Of a DNA stretch of 63,281 bases, positions 61,890-63,281 are shown in pieces. Made by a program: the position numbers and the translations under genes. The stretch is from Legionella impletisoli (GTDB lineage Bacteria > Pseudomonadota > Gammaproteobacteria > Legionellales > Legionellaceae). Under the pieces are notes generated by a model. The model was not told the origin of the DNA. It saw nothing but the letters and a program-made list of their open reading frames with translations, and ran no database searches. Where the stretch lies: positions 1 through 63,281 of the forward strand of contig NZ_CAAAIA010000009.1 of the NCBI RefSeq assembly GCF_900639875.1, read 5' to 3'. Each line of letters begins with the position of its first letter. The first letter of the stretch is position 1.

Positions 61890-61922
61890 GCCTGTTGCCC
61901 TGCTGTATTAAGGGCGACAGGC
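61890..61922 (+). terminator. Stem-loop after the cassette-2 gene
   Basis: A 12-bp stem (GCCTGTTGCCCT/AGGGCGACAGGC, one G-T pair) around a 9-base loop begins 8 bases after the stop. Only TTGC follows, so termination may be weak or Rho-assisted. Confidence 0.7.
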
Positions 61923-61955
61923 TTGCATAGTAACTTAATTGTAAGGGGGTAGCAC

Positions 61956-62180
61956 ATGAGATACGTTGATTCGTTTGATTATGAGCAAGATGGGTTTGAT
62001 GTAACGATATTTGAATTGATAGATGGTAATTTTATTATGGACATCAAAGATCTACATGGGCGTATTATCTGGGGCTTTGAAGGTCTTACCAGTTTGAAAG
62101 AGGCACAAGAGCTGGCAACCAAAGAAATTGAAATCTTAAACACGATAGAAGATTTTGAGGATCTTCTTGATTACTTGTAA
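61956..62180 (+). CDS. Small acidic hypothetical protein
   Basis: 74 residues, very acidic, start ATG preceded by GGGGG. Sequence such as YVDSFDYEQDGFDVTIFELIDGNF and a C-terminal helix (EIEILNTIEDFEDLLDYL). A small acidic protein in a leading region could be a DNA mimic, but nothing proves this. Its end overlaps the left arm of the cassette-3 inverted repeat by one base. Confidence 0.65.
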   Translation: MRYVDSFDYEQDGFDVTIFELIDGNFIMDIKDLHGRIIWGFEGLTSLKEAQELATKEIEILNTIEDFEDLLDYL

Positions 62181-62283
62181 AAATAGTCAATAAAATAGAT
62201 GTATTTTATTGACTATTTTATAATGATTTGAGATAATATACTTGTTCACTTGGGAACATAATACAAAACATAAGGATTCAATC
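62180..62283 (+). promoter_or_regulatory. Promoter-leader cassette 3 with long inverted repeat
   Basis: A perfect 18-bp inverted repeat (62180-62197 and 62202-62219, loop GATG) contains the -35 TTGACT (62209-62214) in its right arm. Then come 17 bases, -10 GATAAT (62232-62237), box TGTTC-ACTTGG-GAACA (62243-62258) and leader ACATAATACAAAACATAAGGA before ATG 62284. The stem could serve as a terminator for the previous gene, an operator, or fold on single-stranded DNA. Confidence 0.78.
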
Positions 62284-62745
62284 ATGAATAACCTATCGAA
62301 AGACTTCAAACCCTCCCACACAATGATCAATGCTGCAAAAAACTGTTTAGCCCAACAAGCTTGGTATGAAACCATATTGCCAACGATCAAATGCATCCAG
62401 CGAGAGGTTTTACTGAAATTACGGCCTCTGGATAAGAGAACAAAGGAAATAATCACCGATCCTGACAATGCCTGGAAAATGTCTGATGACGACTTTAAAG
62501 ACTATGAAGCGCTTTTGCATGGGCGATATATAAAAGAGGGTTTTAAGGTCAAATTCGGATACTGTCCACTACTCATTTCTGAGCGAGAACTAACACAGTC
62601 AAAAAAAATATTAATCGACACAATGGAGCCAATTACAGCTTTGCAGTCAATGATGATTATAAATGCTCGTAATGGTTTAAAACTATTTGATGATTTTGTT
62701 GAGATAACTTTGCGACTGATAGCACCCTATATAAAAGAACATTAG
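62284..62745 (+). CDS. Hypothetical protein driven by cassette 3
   Basis: 153 residues from ATG 62284; a frame beginning in the leader is rejected. Soluble, helical, with IKCIQREVLLKLRPLDKRTKEIITDPDNAWKMSDDDFKDYEALLHGRY near the middle and two or three cysteines. No family recognised. It heads a run with two further small genes downstream. In the predicted leading region. Confidence 0.7.
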   Translation: MNNLSKDFKPSHTMINAAKNCLAQQAWYETILPTIKCIQREVLLKLRPLDKRTKEIITDPDNAWKMSDDDFKDYEALLHGRYIKEGFKVKFGYCPLLISERELTQSKKILIDTMEPITALQSMMIINARNGLKLFDDFVEITLRLIAPYIKEH

Positions 62746-62762
62746 ATTCTAATACTGATTAG

Positions 62763-62789
62763 TTCCTCTCTCTGTAAGTGAGGGAGGAA
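62763..62789 (+). terminator. Stem-loop between cassette-3 genes
   Basis: A 10-bp stem with one G-T pair (TTCCTCTCTC/GAGGGAGGAA) around TGTAAGT starts 17 bases after a stop codon. The right arm is rich in GGAGG but lies 35 bases before the next ATG, so it is not its Shine-Dalgarno. No U-tract follows; weak terminator or processing hairpin. Confidence 0.45.
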
Positions 62790-62823
62790 ACATTGCAACT
62801 AACTGATAAAAAAGGATGATGAA

Positions 62824-62991
62824 ATGTTTAAAAATATTATAAAAATTATTGGCGCAATTAAATTAAAGTTCGTTCGTTCAAAAATAAAGAAAGCTTATAT
62901 CAGATCTTTGGAGACTGCATATATTAAAAAAACGCAGGAAATTTATAAACTCCGTCAGCAATTAAGGGCAAATTTAAGGGGGATGCTATGA
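62824..62991 (+). CDS. Small basic peptide (55 residues)
   Basis: Read directly from the sequence: starts MFKNIIKIIGAIKLKF and ends LRANLRGML, 55 residues, strongly basic and helical (about 15 Lys/Arg). Amphipathic N terminus. The ATG follows AAAGGATGATGAA. It overlaps the next ORF as ATGA, the coupling used elsewhere in this plasmid, which supports both being real. Function unknown. Confidence 0.5.
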   Translation: MFKNIIKIIGAIKLKFVRSKIKKAYIRSLETAYIKKTQEIYKLRQQLRANLRGML

Positions 62992-63158
62992 ACCTGATAG
63001 AAAAAATTCAATATGAAATGTTTTATGATGATGTTGACTCTAATGAGCAATCAGAAGAGTTAAAAGAAATTTACCATAGCAGTAATAACAAAGATGAAAT
63101 AGATAAAGTTTTAATATGTCTTTGTGGATATGGCATGGATTCGCTTGAAAAAATTTAA
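62988..63158 (+). CDS. Small acidic peptide (56 residues), partner of the basic one
   Basis: Starts MNLIEKIQYEMFYDDV and ends GYGMDSLEKI, 56 residues, acidic (DDVDSNEQSEELKEIY). It overlaps the basic peptide gene by ATGA and has AAGGGGG upstream. A basic-acidic coupled pair could form a complex, as toxin-antitoxin partners do, but nothing more supports that. Ends at the terminator 63168-63192. Confidence 0.5.
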   Translation: MNLIEKIQYEMFYDDVDSNEQSEELKEIYHSSNNKDEIDKVLICLCGYGMDSLEKI

Positions 63159-63167
63159 AAGCCGTCC

Positions 63168-63192
63168 TGCTGAGTCATTAACTGACTCAGCA
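63168..63192. terminator. Bidirectional terminator at the circle junction
   Basis: Perfect 10-bp stem TGCTGAGTCA/TGACTCAGCA with a TTAAC loop, followed by CCCATATTTTTC on the plus strand and preceded by GACGGCTTTTAAA on the other. It lies between the convergent genes ending at 63158 and, across the junction, at 21. Confidence 0.8.
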
Positions 63193-63281
63193 AGCCCATA
63201 TTTTTCTAGGGAAGCCAATCAGTTTTTAATAAAATAAGCACGAAAACAGCTACAAACATGCAAATAGCATAAAAGATTTTT
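63186..63281. repeat. Terminal overlap, right copy (circular closure)
   Basis: Identical to 1-96; contains the terminator right arm and the last 76 bases of the small membrane-protein gene seen in full at 21-245. It should be trimmed to give the circle. Confidence 0.95.

Overview
The window is one complete circular conjugative plasmid. Its last 96 bases (63186-63281) repeat its first 96, so the circle is about 63,185 bp and the gene at 21-245 crosses no real end. The DNA is AT-rich. The gene set is F-type (MPF-F) transfer with a MOBF relaxase, a CsrA paralogue, Hel/Cus/Czc-type metal pumps and many orphan plasmid genes. This suggests a Legionella or close Legionellaceae host; that is inference from gene content, since no chromosomal marker is present.

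Layout. (1) 1-1830: small minus-strand genes, a predicted oriT whose nic region resembles that of F (about 840-896, minus strand nicked), then an operator cluster and two small probable oriT-binding or regulatory genes. (2) 1831-27000: one long minus-strand transfer operon. In transcription order it runs traY, a secreted orphan, traA-L-E-K-B-V-C, trbI, traW-U, trbC, traN-F, trbB, traH-G, a traS-position membrane protein, traD and traI. Most neighbours overlap by 4-17 bases. (3) 27147-27893: a divergent XRE/S24-like regulator with an operator between it and traY. (4) 27862-32409: parA, a winged-helix replication protein, a methyltransferase and a YhhQ-type transporter in one minus-strand run. 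Arrays of 11-bp repeats lie upstream of parA and also inside the replication gene. (5) 32593-33870: csrA-like gene, DUF1232 protein, short tyrosine recombinase.

(6) 33975-50347: a 16.4-kb segment bounded by a 19-bp direct repeat. It carries a CzcCBA-type pump with a CDF exporter, a 24-cysteine copper-storage protein, a CusCBA pump with a permease, a serine resolvase and a PrlF-YhaV toxin-antitoxin pair. The recombinase sits just outside its left repeat. (7) 50418-58771: DinJ-YafQ, a DUF3987 protein, a membrane protein, a 1196-residue protein of 15 zinc-ribbon repeats around a PD-(D/E)XK/Vsr-like nuclease, a FRG-domain protein and a HigBA-like pair. This looks like an accessory defence and stability block. 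(8) 58825-63158: orphan small genes, including a J-domain fusion. Three are driven by near-identical promoter-leader cassettes. If the predicted nic is right, this block is the leading region that enters a recipient first.

The most notable items are the nuclease with 15 zinc-ribbon repeats, the F-like nic next to a leading region with repeated promoter cassettes, the in-frame 11-bp iterons inside the replication gene, and the att-like repeats around the metal island. No tRNA, rRNA, CRISPR array or intact insertion sequence was found.
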